The translations under genes and the position numbers were made by a program. The notes under the pieces are model-generated. The model saw only the letters and a program-made list of their open reading frames with translations, made no database searches and was not told where the DNA came from. From positions 1-8,475 of the forward strand of contig NATO01000048.1 in assembly GCA_002085385.1 (NCBI GenBank): DNA of 8,475 nucleotides, written 5' to 3'. The DNA is from a candidate division Zixibacteria bacterium 4484_93 (lineage in GTDB: Bacteria > UBP14 > UBA6098 > 4484-93). Shown in pieces: positions 1 through 6,459 of the stretch; positions within the stretch are counted from its first letter, which is position 1, and each line of letters begins with the position of its first letter.

Positions 1-2
1 AA

Positions 3-338
3 AAACATTACATCGAGCGAGATGTGGCAGTCGAGGCACTCACTGCTTTCGGGGATGATGCCATAATGTATCTTGAAAAATACTTGAATGAGCGGAATTT
101 TTATGTAAGATATAATATAGTCCGTGTCCTCGAGCAGATTGGAACATCTGAGGCTTTCGAGGTTTTGACCAGCTTGTCCGAAGATAGGGATTGGGGAGTT
201 CGCTGGGCGGTTGCGGAAGCCTGTACCGCCGGTAGCTTCCCGAATGGTGAGCTCTTGCTAAAAAAGATGCTTAATGTGGAAAGGAACAGGCTTTTGAGAA
301 CGAGATTGTCCACCTTATTAACGGGGGGAATAAGATGA
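3..338 (+). CDS. HEAT-repeat protein, C-terminal end (5' truncated)
   Basis: The reading frame is open to the left window edge, so this is the last 111 residues of a longer protein; the GTG at 24 is internal, not a start. The visible part is alpha-helical and contains about two HEAT/PBS-lyase-type repeats. One runs roughly from the edge to residue 48 (a helix with AVEALTAFGDDAIMYLEKYL, then VRYNIVRVLEQIG). The second has EAFEVLTSLSEDRDWGVRWAVAEA, with the usual D-x-x-V-R-x-x-(A/V) pattern between helices. HEAT repeats form solenoid scaffolds for protein contacts; no catalytic motif is visible and the partner is unknown. No signal peptide or membrane segment is seen in this part. The stop codon overlaps the start of the DivIVA-domain gene by four bases (ATGA), so the two are probably translated together. 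The repeat class is fairly sure; the function is not. Confidence 0.75.
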   Translation, partial: KHYIERDVAVEALTAFGDDAIMYLEKYLNERNFYVRYNIVRVLEQIGTSEAFEVLTSLSEDRDWGVRWAVAEACTAGSFPNGELLLKKMLNVERNRLLRTRLSTLLTGGIR

Positions 339-931
339 GGTTGACGCCCCAGCAGATAAGAAACCAGACATTCAAGAAAAGGGTTTTTGGAGGATATGCC
401 GAGGAGGAGGTGGAGGAGTTTTTGGCAGCGGTCGAGACGACCGTTTCCGACCTTATCTCCGAGACAGAGAACCTCAGGGGAATAATCGAGAACCTAAACC
501 TGAAGATTTCCCACCTCGAACAGGAAAGGGAAGAGGTAAGAAAACTGAAGGAGCAGGCTAAGGCGGAGGCTGAGGAGATACTCCTATCTGCACAGGAGCA
601 GTACCGTGAGCTCAAACGTCAGCTGGACGATGAGCGCCATCGCTTGGAGGATGAAATCGAGATTGAAATCTCCCGCAGAAAGGATGAGTTGTATCAGTTC
701 GAACTGATTAAGAACGGATTCAAGAGGCGGCTGAGGCATGTCCTGGAGGAGTTCTCTGCCATAGTCGATTCCCTCGAGCAGGAACAGGAATTCAGAAAAT
801 TGAGGAGTGTAATCGACTTCGCGGAAAAGGATTACATACCGGATGAGCCTGTATCCATACCAAAACTATTGCAGAACACCAGATACAGGTTCGTTCATTC
901 AATCTTTGAGAAGGAGGAAGAAGATGCTTGA
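335..931 (+). CDS. DivIVA-domain coiled-coil protein
   Basis: This 198-residue protein starts with the DivIVA signature. LTPQQIRNQTFKKRVFGGY (residues 3-21), followed by EEEVEEFL, corresponds to the N-terminal hook and first helix that in family members bind curved or polar membrane. Residues about 30-130 are a highly charged coiled coil rich in E, K, R and Q, with heptad-like hydrophobic spacing. A second, less regular helical part runs from 130 to the C-terminus. There is no transmembrane segment. DivIVA-type proteins organise division sites, poles or cell-wall synthesis, but in many Gram-negative lineages the role is untested, so only the domain is claimed here. The start ATG lies inside the upstream stop (ATGA) and follows a G-rich run at 321-327 that can act as ribosome binding site. 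The 3' end overlaps the purine nucleoside phosphorylase gene by eight bases. Confidence 0.85.
   Translation: MRLTPQQIRNQTFKKRVFGGYAEEEVEEFLAAVETTVSDLISETENLRGIIENLNLKISHLEQEREEVRKLKEQAKAEAEEILLSAQEQYRELKRQLDDERHRLEDEIEIEISRRKDELYQFELIKNGFKRRLRHVLEEFSAIVDSLEQEQEFRKLRSVIDFAEKDYIPDEPVSIPKLLQNTRYRFVHSIFEKEEEDA
911..917 (+). promoter_or_regulatory. Shine-Dalgarno site fixing the purine nucleoside phosphorylase start
   Basis: AAGGAGG lies 6 bases before the ATG at 924, inside the end of the DivIVA-domain gene. It decides for the start at 924 over the in-frame ATG at 843, whose 27-residue extension merely reads the DivIVA gene in another frame. Confidence 0.8.
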
Positions 932-1745
932 CATTATCCCTATGCTGAAGGAGACGGTTGATTACCTGCACTCACGGGCAAGGTTCAAGGCGGACATAGG
1001 TATTATCCTCGGTTCGGGACTCGGACGCCTCGGCGAGAAGATTAAAGTCGAGGAGGGAATACCGTATTCTGAGATACCACACTTCCCTGTGTCTACTGTG
1101 CCTGGACACGAGGGGAAACTAATTCTGGGTCAGCTTGGCGGAAAAAGTATCATCGCTATGAAGGGACGGTTCCACTACTACGAGGGATACTCCCTCAAGG
1201 AGGTTACCTATCCTGTCCGGGTGATGAAGAGGCTGGGAATTAAGAGGCTTCTTGTCTCTAATGCTGCTGGCGGGATAAATCCGAGCTTCGAGATAGGCGA
1301 TGTTATGATGATAACCGACCATATAAACCTTATTGGTGCATCACCTATTCGCGGCAAGCACTCGGAGGAGCTTGGCGTCCGCTTTCCCGATATGTCCGAC
1401 GCATACTCGAAGAAACTGCGTGCACTCGCCCGTGATGTCGCTCTGGAGAACGGCATCTACCTCCGTGAGGGGGTTTATGCAGGATTGTCAGGCCCGAACT
1501 TCGAAACAGCAGCAGAATACAGGTTCTTGAGGTTCATCGGTGCCGATGCTGTCGGGATGTCGACCGTGCCTGAGGTGATTGTCGCTGCCCAGGTCGGTAT
1601 AAGTGTGCTCGCCTTTTCTGTCATAACGGATAAGTGCATCCCTGATGTGCTTGGACCCGTTTCTCATATGAAGGTATTAAGAGGAGCGGAGAAGGGCTCA
1701 GCCACCCTCTCCCGTCTTATGGAAAAGATAGTGGAAAAACTATAA
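924..1745 (+). CDS. Purine nucleoside phosphorylase, trimeric PNP/MTAP family
   Basis: The 273-residue product should cleave purine (deoxy)nucleosides with phosphate to the free base and (deoxy)ribose 1-phosphate in the cytosolic purine salvage pathway. The length and motifs match the trimeric 'high-molecular-mass' PNP family. GSGLG at 30-34 is the first phosphate loop, GRFHYYEGY at 81-89 carries the phosphate-binding Arg82 and catalytic His84, and SNAAGG at 112-117 follows. SGPNFET at 189-195, with Glu198 just after it, and GMSTVPE at 211-217 build the base and sugar site. Unusually, the residue that matches Asn243 of the human enzyme (ITNK) is Asp236 here (ITDKC). That Asn sets preference for 6-oxopurines, while the sister enzyme MTA phosphorylase has Asp. 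The substrate (inosine/guanosine, adenosine or methylthioadenosine) is therefore open. The gene overlaps the DivIVA-domain gene by eight bases and is followed by hsp20 after 18 bases. Confidence 0.92.
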   Translation: MLDIIPMLKETVDYLHSRARFKADIGIILGSGLGRLGEKIKVEEGIPYSEIPHFPVSTVPGHEGKLILGQLGGKSIIAMKGRFHYYEGYSLKEVTYPVRVMKRLGIKRLLVSNAAGGINPSFEIGDVMMITDHINLIGASPIRGKHSEELGVRFPDMSDAYSKKLRALARDVALENGIYLREGVYAGLSGPNFETAAEYRFLRFIGADAVGMSTVPEVIVAAQVGISVLAFSVITDKCIPDVLGPVSHMKVLRGAEKGSATLSRLMEKIVEKL

Positions 1746-1763
1746 CCGTAGGAAGGTGTATAA

Positions 1764-2201
1764 ATGGATAATTCGGGTGTTTTCAAGGCAAGCGGGTTTG
1801 ATGACATAAAAAGGGAGATGGATTCCCTCTTCCAGAGCGTAGCCAAGGCACGCTATTTCCCGCCACTCGGCGCTCTGAACATCTGGCATCCCCCGACAGA
1901 TGTCTACGAAACGGATAATCTGTTTGTCATCATTATGGAGATTGCCGGCATCGATAAGAACGAACTCTCCATCGTCCTCAAGGACAGAATTATCTCCATC
2001 TGTGGAGTCAGAGAGGAGAAGATTCCGCTATCCAGTCCTGTCTTCCACAACATAGAGATAAACTATGGCCCGTTTGAGAGGAATATCCAGTTCCCCTGTG
2101 ATGTCTCTTCTGATAATATCAAGGCGAATTATAAAAACGGTTTTTTGACCATAGAGGTCGAGAAAAAGCACCCAGCAAAAAAGGATATCGATATAGAATG
2201 A
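1764..2201 (+). CDS. Hsp20-family small heat-shock protein
   Basis: This 145-residue, ATP-independent holdase chaperone should bind unfolding proteins in the cytoplasm and keep them available for refolding or proteolysis. A short N-terminal arm (1-40) precedes the alpha-crystallin domain, which opens with WHPPTDVYETDNLFVIIMEI (41-60) and closes with the hallmark A-x-Y-x-N-G-x-L (Ala121 to Leu128, AYKNG-FL type). The final residues include Ile142-Asp-Ile144, a possible I-x-I tail that in other Hsp20 proteins docks on a neighbouring subunit; here it sits very close to the domain end. AGGAAGGTG at 1750-1758 is a good ribosome binding site. The stop overlaps the lon start (ATGA), so chaperone and protease are likely made together. 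Such a pairing suggests that Hsp20 holds damaged substrates that Lon then degrades, though this is inferred from context only. No CIRCE-like operator is visible before the gene, because it lies inside the operon. Confidence 0.93.
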   Translation: MDNSGVFKASGFDDIKREMDSLFQSVAKARYFPPLGALNIWHPPTDVYETDNLFVIIMEIAGIDKNELSIVLKDRIISICGVREEKIPLSSPVFHNIEINYGPFERNIQFPCDVSSDNIKANYKNGFLTIEVEKKHPAKKDIDIE

Positions 2202-4555
2202 ATGGAAAAGAGAAGATAACAACCCCGAGGCAGTATATCGAGCTGCCGATACTTCCTCTCCGGAATATGGTCTCTTTCCCGGGGCTTTTCCTGCCTTTGG
2301 CTGTTTCGGATGAGACCTCCGTTAGGATAGTGGACGATGCTCTTTCGAGGAACAAGATAGTCGGGCTTTTCCTCGTCGAGGAACCTGCTCGCAAGACGCC
2401 GGGGTTCGCCGATGTCTACCGGGTGGGTGTTGCCGCACAGATAGTCAAGTTCTTCCGCTATCCGGATGGCACAATCCGTTTCCTCTGCCAGGGAATTGAG
2501 AAGGTAAAGATTGAGGAGCCGGTTCAGGAGGAGCCGTATCTTGTCGTCCGCGCCAGAAAGCTCGAGGACATCTCCACGAACTCTGAGGAGGAAAAAGCCC
2601 TTATGTTGTCTGTGGCGCAAAACTTCAAGGAAATAGTGGAGATAGCCCCGTATTTCCCCGAGGATGCAAAGGAGGCGATAAAGGGGTCACTTTTCGCTAT
2701 CAGGGAAAGTCCTTCACGCTTCTCGGATATGGTGGCAGCTAATCTGAATATCTCGCCTAAGGAAAAACAACGGCTGCTCGAAGAATTAAATGTCTGCAAG
2801 CGCCTCAGGCGGATAAGCAAGTATCTTGTCAAGGAGCTTGCCACACTCAAACTTTCCAAGGAGATGCGGGAGAAGGCTACCGATTCCATCGAGAAAACAC
2901 AGCGTGAGTATTTCCTGCGCGAGCAGTTGAAGGCTATAAAGCGTGAGCTTGGTGAAGAGGATGAGACGGAGCGTGAGCTTGTTGAGCTCGAGGAGAAGAT
3001 AAAATCGATGGATATGCCCAAGGAGGCAAAAGAGGCTGCTCTCCACGAGATAAATCGTCTGCGGGTGATGAACCCTGCATCGGCGGAATACTCGGTCGCA
3101 AAAACATACATCGATTGGCTCGTGAACCTACCATGGCTACATTATACAAAGGATAACCTCGACCTGAAGTCCGCTATGCGAACCCTCGATGAGGACCACC
3201 ACGACCTCGATAAGGTCAAGGAGAGGATTGTTGAGTATCTTGCCGTTAGAAAGCTCAAGAGCGATGTAAAGGGCCCAATACTCTGCTTTGTTGGGCCGCC
3301 TGGAGTTGGGAAAACATCACTCGGAATGTCTATCGCCAGAGCACTTGGTAGAAAGTTCGTAAGGATATCGCTCGGTGGTATGCACGATGAGGCTGAGATT
3401 CGAGGGCACAGGAGGACCTATGTCGGGGCACTACCAGGACGCATCATACAGGGAATAAGGCGAGTGGGTAGCGCAAATCCCGTCTTTATGCTGGACGAAA
3501 TTGACAAGCTTGGCGCCGATTTCAGGGGTGACCCATCATCTGCCCTGCTCGAGGTGCTCGACCCTGAGCAGAATTTCTCCTTCTCCGACAATTACCTCGA
3601 GGTTCCATTCGACCTATCAAAGGTGCTCTTTATCGCTACCGCTAACTACCTCGACCCGATTCCGAGGGTGCTTCTCGACCGTATGGAGGTGATGAACCTC
3701 CCAGGCTACACGGAGATAGAGAAACTGCACATCGCCAGGAAGTTCCTGATTAAAAAGGAGCTGGACAACCACGGACTGGCAGCTTCTATGTTCTCCATAA
3801 CCGACGCTGCATTGAGCCGTATAATCAACGAATATACGATGGAGGCGGGTGTCAGGAACCTTGCCAGGAGTGTTGCGAACCTGTGTCGCAAAGCCGCAAA
3901 ATCGATTGCACTCGGTGAGTTAGAAAAGGTCCGTATCACAGCACGCAATATCGAGGAGTATCTTGGACCACCGAAATTTCCAAGGGAATATAAGCTCAAG
4001 TTCAACAAGCCCGGTGTTGCGACGGGTCTCGCATGGACAAGATACGGCGGGGAGGTGCTGTTTATCGAGACTGCTGCGATGAGGGGGAACCCAAAGCTCG
4101 TTCTTACAGGCTCGCTGGGCGATGTTATGAAGGAATCCGCTATGATAGCACTCTCCTTCATACGCTCCAATGCCGAACGCTACGGCGTCGACTTCGAGTT
4201 CGACAAATACAGCATCCATATCCATATCCCTGAGGGGGCAATCCCTAAGGATGGACCATCGGCGGGCGTTACGATTGTCACTGCACTCTTCTCGCTCTTC
4301 AAAGGGGAGATGATACCATCGGATATAGCGATGACGGGCGAGATAACCCTCCGCGGCGATATCCTCCCCATCGGTGGCTTGAAAGAAAAGCTTTTGGCTG
4401 CTCACAGAGCGCATATCAGGAATGTGATTATCCCCGTGGAAAACAAGAAGAACCTCATCGATGTTCCAGAGGAGATAAAGCAGGATGTAAAGATAATATT
4501 TGTCGATTCAGTTGATGATGTGATAAACTATATATTCGAAGGGAAGAAGAGATGA
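2198..4555 (+). CDS. lon: ATP-dependent Lon protease (LonA type)
   Basis: The 785-residue product has the full LonA layout and length and no membrane segment, so it is the soluble bacterial type that degrades misfolded and regulatory proteins. Residues 14 to about 200 are the N-terminal substrate-binding domain, starting with LPILPLRNMVSFPG. A long helical linker follows, with the typical REYFLREQLKAIKRELGE. The AAA+ ATPase has Walker A GPPGVGKTS at 366-374, Walker B VFMLDEID at 429-436, sensor 1 around ATANYLDPIP and the arginine-finger region LLDRMEV. The protease domain has the Ser-Lys dyad: Ser688 in DGPSAG and Lys731 in GGLKEK, 43 residues apart as in Escherichia coli (679/722). All key residues are present. 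At the domain junction WTRYGG replaces the common WTxxGG with an acidic residue, a minor change. The start ATG overlaps the hsp20 stop, and the stop overlaps the thi4 start. Confidence 0.98.
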   Translation: MNGKEKITTPRQYIELPILPLRNMVSFPGLFLPLAVSDETSVRIVDDALSRNKIVGLFLVEEPARKTPGFADVYRVGVAAQIVKFFRYPDGTIRFLCQGIEKVKIEEPVQEEPYLVVRARKLEDISTNSEEEKALMLSVAQNFKEIVEIAPYFPEDAKEAIKGSLFAIRESPSRFSDMVAANLNISPKEKQRLLEELNVCKRLRRISKYLVKELATLKLSKEMREKATDSIEKTQREYFLREQLKAIKRELGEEDETERELVELEEKIKSMDMPKEAKEAALHEINRLRVMNPASAEYSVAKTYIDWLVNLPWLHYTKDNLDLKSAMRTLDEDHHDLDKVKERIVEYLAVRKLKSDVKGPILCFVGPPGVGKTSLGMSIARALGRKFVRISLGGMHDEAEIRGHRRTYVGALPGRIIQGIRRVGSANPVFMLDEIDKLGADFRGDPSSALLEVLDPEQNFSFSDNYLEVPFDLSKVLFIATANYLDPIPRVLLDRMEVMNLPGYTEIEKLHIARKFLIKKELDNHGLAASMFSITDAALSRIINEYTMEAGVRNLARSVANLCRKAAKSIALGELEKVRITARNIEEYLGPPKFPREYKLKFNKPGVATGLAWTRYGGEVLFIETAAMRGNPKLVLTGSLGDVMKESAMIALSFIRSNAERYGVDFEFDKYSIHIHIPEGAIPKDGPSAGVTIVTALFSLFKGEMIPSDIAMTGEITLRGDILPIGGLKEKLLAAHRAHIRNVIIPVENKKNLIDVPEEIKQDVKIIFVDSVDDVINYIFEGKKR

Positions 4556-5337
4556 ATTTCACGGATATAAAGATATCGAAGGCTATAATCGATGACTACT
4601 TCAGGAAACTAACATCCTCTCTCGAGCTTGATGTGGCAATTGTCGGAGCCGGTCCAGCTGGTCTCACAGCAGGCTATTTCATCGCAAAACAGGGATACAG
4701 GGTCTCGCTTTTCGAGAGGAAGCTGTCTGCAGGTGGTGGTATGTGGGGTGGCGGGATGATGTTCAACACGATAGTTGTGGGTAAGGGAGCAAATGATATT
4801 CTCGATGAGTTTGGTATTCGATACAGGAGAACAGAGGACAGCCTGTACATAGCGGATGCAGTGGAATCTGTGGGTGCACTCATCTACCGCTCGACGCAGG
4901 CAGGATTGCGGATATTTAATCTCATAACCGTCGAGGACCTCCTCGTCAAGGATGGGAAGGTAGAAGGTCTTGTGATAAACTGGTCGCCTGTCGAGATGGC
5001 ATCACTCCATATCGACCCGCTTACTGTTCAGTCTCGGTATTCTGTCGATGCCACGGGACACCCGTTGGAGGTCGTCAGAACGCTCTGTAAAAAGAGTGGT
5101 GTTCAGCTCTTTACGGAAACAGGCGATGTTCTCGGTGAACGCTCGATGTGCGCCGATGAGGGTGAGAAATTTGTCCTGGAGAAGACAGGTGAGGTCGCAC
5201 CAAATATGTTCGTCGCTGGTATGGCTGCCTGTGCCGCTTTCGGCGGTCCAAGAATGGGACCGATATTCGGTGGTATGCTCCTTTCCGGAAAGAAGGTCGC
5301 AGATATTATAACAAAGAGGCTGAAGGAGAAGAAATGA
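4552..5337 (+). CDS. Thi4-family thiazole synthase, sulfide-using type (ADP-thiazole synthase)
   Basis: This 261-residue enzyme should make the ADP-thiazole precursor of thiamin from NAD, glycine and sulfide, with Fe(II). The N-terminal Rossmann fold has GAGPAG at 32-37, then a Glu (FERK) for ribose binding, and the family stretch GGGMWGGGMMFN. DATGHPLEV and the C-terminal GPRMGPIFGGMLLSGKKVA are also typical. In yeast Thi4 the suicide sulfur donor is Cys205, in a C-x-D motif. Here the same position is His153 (SLHIDP, with Asp155 matching Asp207), as in methanogen enzymes shown to use free sulfide catalytically. The protein is thus expected to be non-suicidal and to work in a sulfidic, low-oxygen cell. 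It replaces the usual bacterial ThiG route. No thiamin riboswitch is seen, and the gene sits inside the operon with ATGA overlaps on both sides. The downstream DUF59 protein may help with iron-sulfur supply. A ribose-1,5-bisphosphate isomerase relative is the main alternative, but the motifs favour Thi4. Confidence 0.92.
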   Translation: MNFTDIKISKAIIDDYFRKLTSSLELDVAIVGAGPAGLTAGYFIAKQGYRVSLFERKLSAGGGMWGGGMMFNTIVVGKGANDILDEFGIRYRRTEDSLYIADAVESVGALIYRSTQAGLRIFNLITVEDLLVKDGKVEGLVINWSPVEMASLHIDPLTVQSRYSVDATGHPLEVVRTLCKKSGVQLFTETGDVLGERSMCADEGEKFVLEKTGEVAPNMFVAGMAACAAFGGPRMGPIFGGMLLSGKKVADIITKRLKEKK

Positions 5338-5657
5338 ACGAGAACGAGAGGATAAAAAAAGAGGTTATATCCGTCCTCAGACAGATTTATGACCCCGAGA
5401 TACCGGTCTCTGTTTATGACCTCGGTTTCATCTACGATGTGGCAGTCGAGAATGGTAATGTAAAGATAGCTATGACACTCACTGTCCCAGGGTGTCCACT
5501 CCACCAGATGATAACAAAGCAGGTGGAGCAGGGTGTCAGAGCTATCGGTGGAGTTAAGGATGTAGAGGTAGCCCTCACCTTTGACCCGCCGTGGACTCCC
5601 GACAGGATAACAGAAGAAGGGAAGAAACTCCTCCGCTCCTATGGATACAGAATTTAA
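5334..5657 (+). CDS. MIP18/DUF59-family protein, SufT/PaaD-like iron-sulfur assembly factor
   Basis: The 107-residue product is a stand-alone MIP18 (DUF59) domain. Diagnostic motifs are DPEIPVSVYDLGFIYD at 20-35, MTLTVPGCP at 47-55 with the conserved Cys54, and FDPPWTP at 83-89. Members of this family (SufT, the PaaD domain, eukaryotic CIA2/MIP18) help mature or transfer iron-sulfur clusters; the exact client is unknown here. The start is supported by AAGGAG at 5323-5328 five bases upstream of the ATG, which itself overlaps the thi4 stop by four bases. Coupling to thi4, an iron- and sulfide-dependent enzyme, makes a role in metal or sulfur delivery attractive but unproven. Its last 17 bases overlap the next gene. 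Confidence 0.93.
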   Translation: MNENERIKKEVISVLRQIYDPEIPVSVYDLGFIYDVAVENGNVKIAMTLTVPGCPLHQMITKQVEQGVRAIGGVKDVEVALTFDPPWTPDRITEEGKKLLRSYGYRI

Positions 5658-6291
5658 GGGAAAAGAGGATTTCTTTCGCTCGCTCAGGGAGGATATGGTC
5701 GAATACCAGCTGGAGGCACGGGGGATAAAGGATACCGCTGTACTCAATGCGATGCGAAATGTCCCGCGTCATATCTTCCTGCCAGAAGAACTTGCTCTCG
5801 ATGCCTACGCTGACTATCCTCTCCCGTTGTTTGCTGGACAGACCATCTCCCAGCCATATATCGTGGCATATATGACCGAGAAGCTAACCCTTTCTCCCGA
5901 CGATAAGGTTCTCGAGATAGGAACAGGCTCAGGGTATCAGACAGCAATCCTTGCCGAGCTTTCCGCTGAGGTATTTTCTGTCGAACGTATCCCAAAACTT
6001 TCCGACTGGGCAAAGAAAAGGCTCGATTACCTCGGATACGAAAATGTCCACCTCCTGGTCCGTGGCTCTCCCCTCGGATGGGAGGAGTTTGCACCTTACA
6101 ATAAGATAATTGTCACAGCAGCGGCAGAGCAGCTCCCGGAGGAGCTTTTGCATCAATTGCACGACAACGGGAAAATGATTATCCCGATAGGAAAGTTCTC
6201 ACAGTATCTGTATCTCGTTGAGAAGATTGATGGGAAACCTTCCACTCGTCGACTTCTACCGGTTGCATTTGTTCCGCTCATAGTTGATTAA
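5641..6291 (+). CDS. pcm: Protein-L-isoaspartate O-methyltransferase
   Basis: This 216-residue cytosolic repair enzyme should use S-adenosylmethionine to methylate isoaspartyl residues in aged proteins, starting their return to aspartate. The N-terminal helix with YQLEARGIKD and VPRHIFLPEE (44-53 region), the substrate loop QTISQPY at 67-73, the SAM motif VLEIGTGSGYQTA at 90-102, the ribose-binding Glu115 in SVERI, and IIVTAAAE all fit the family. The loop that usually reads GDGxxGW is RGSPLGW here (141-147), so the normal Asp near the adenine of SAM is missing; activity may be altered. The start at 5641 overlaps the DUF59 gene by 17 bases and has no clear Shine-Dalgarno, suggesting coupling. 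An ATG at 5695 is possible but has its purine-rich site only two bases away. It is the last gene of the operon and fits the protein-repair theme set by Hsp20 and Lon. Confidence 0.93.
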   Translation: MDTEFKGKEDFFRSLREDMVEYQLEARGIKDTAVLNAMRNVPRHIFLPEELALDAYADYPLPLFAGQTISQPYIVAYMTEKLTLSPDDKVLEIGTGSGYQTAILAELSAEVFSVERIPKLSDWAKKRLDYLGYENVHLLVRGSPLGWEEFAPYNKIIVTAAAEQLPEELLHQLHDNGKMIIPIGKFSQYLYLVEKIDGKPSTRRLLPVAFVPLIVD

Positions 6292-6335
6292 AATCCTTGA
6301 CTTTTCCACAAGATATTAACATTAGAGGTTGATTT

Positions 6336-6346
6336 TACCACTGGTA
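6336..6346. promoter_or_regulatory. Short dyad, possible operator or weak hairpin
   Basis: TACCACTGGTA is a perfect 5-base inverted repeat around a central C, flanked by TTT on the left and GGAAAATTTTT on the right. As RNA it could only form a weak stem with a three-base loop and a bulge, followed by a U-run at 6353-6357, so it might be a poor terminator. As DNA it has the symmetry of a small repressor site, upstream of the candidate promoter. Function is not established. Confidence 0.3.
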
Positions 6347-6367
6347 GGAAAATTTTTCTGATTTTAA

Positions 6368-6397
6368 TTTACCGTGAGCAAATATTTAACCTAAAAT
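6368..6397 (+). promoter_or_regulatory. Candidate sigma-70-type promoter for the sigma-factor/GAF unit
   Basis: TTTACC at 6368-6373 (4 of 6 matches to TTGACA) and TAAAAT at 6392-6397 (5 of 6 matches to TATAAT) are separated by 18 bases. They lie about 60 bases upstream of the preferred sigma-factor start at 6460. No sigma-28 type box (TAAA...GCCGATAA) is visible, so autoregulation by the encoded factor is not supported by the sequence. In AT-rich DNA such matches arise by chance, hence modest confidence. Confidence 0.35.
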
Positions 6398-6447
6398 AAC
6401 AGCTTAGACTTGTGGTATGAAAATTGCCTACCTTTATATCGCCTTCT

Positions 6448-6455
6448 GGAAGGGG
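6448..6455 (+). promoter_or_regulatory. Shine-Dalgarno site fixing the sigma-factor start
   Basis: GGAAGGGG lies just before the ATG at 6460. It supports this start over an in-frame TTG at 6424, which would add 12 residues unlike the family and lacks a purine-rich site. Confidence 0.65.
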
Positions 6456-6459
6456 AAAG

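Larger units (their letters stand above)
6292..6459. other. AT-rich intergenic region between the long operon and the sigma-factor gene
   Basis: This is the only intergenic gap over 20 bases before position 7198 and is visibly more AT-rich than its flanks. It contains an early TTGACT (6297-6302) without a convincing -10 box, a short dyad (6336-6346), a better promoter candidate further on, and the start region of the sigma gene. No strong intrinsic terminator with a GC-rich stem is seen after the methyltransferase gene, so read-through or Rho-dependent ending is possible. Confidence 0.6.

Noticed and set aside
843..923. Upstream ATG extension of the purine nucleoside phosphorylase by 27 residues
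   Set aside because: The extension only re-reads the DivIVA gene in another frame and is unlike PNP N-termini; a strong AAGGAGG precedes the ATG at 924.
3920..4414. Minus-strand open frame of 164 codons inside lon
   Set aside because: The lon frame carries the full protease domain; the antisense product has no recognisable motif or ribosome site.
5103..5747. Minus-strand open frame of 214 codons across thi4, the DUF59 gene and pcm
   Set aside because: It is antisense to three well-supported genes and has low-complexity, Ser-rich shadow composition.
6297..6325. TTGACT as a -35 box with a downstream -10
   Set aside because: At 16-18 base spacing only poor -10 matches are found (CATTAG-like); the pair at 6368-6397 is better.
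6424..6459. TTG start giving a sigma factor longer by 12 residues
   Set aside because: No ribosome site before it and the added residues do not fit the family; GGAAGGGG precedes the ATG at 6460.
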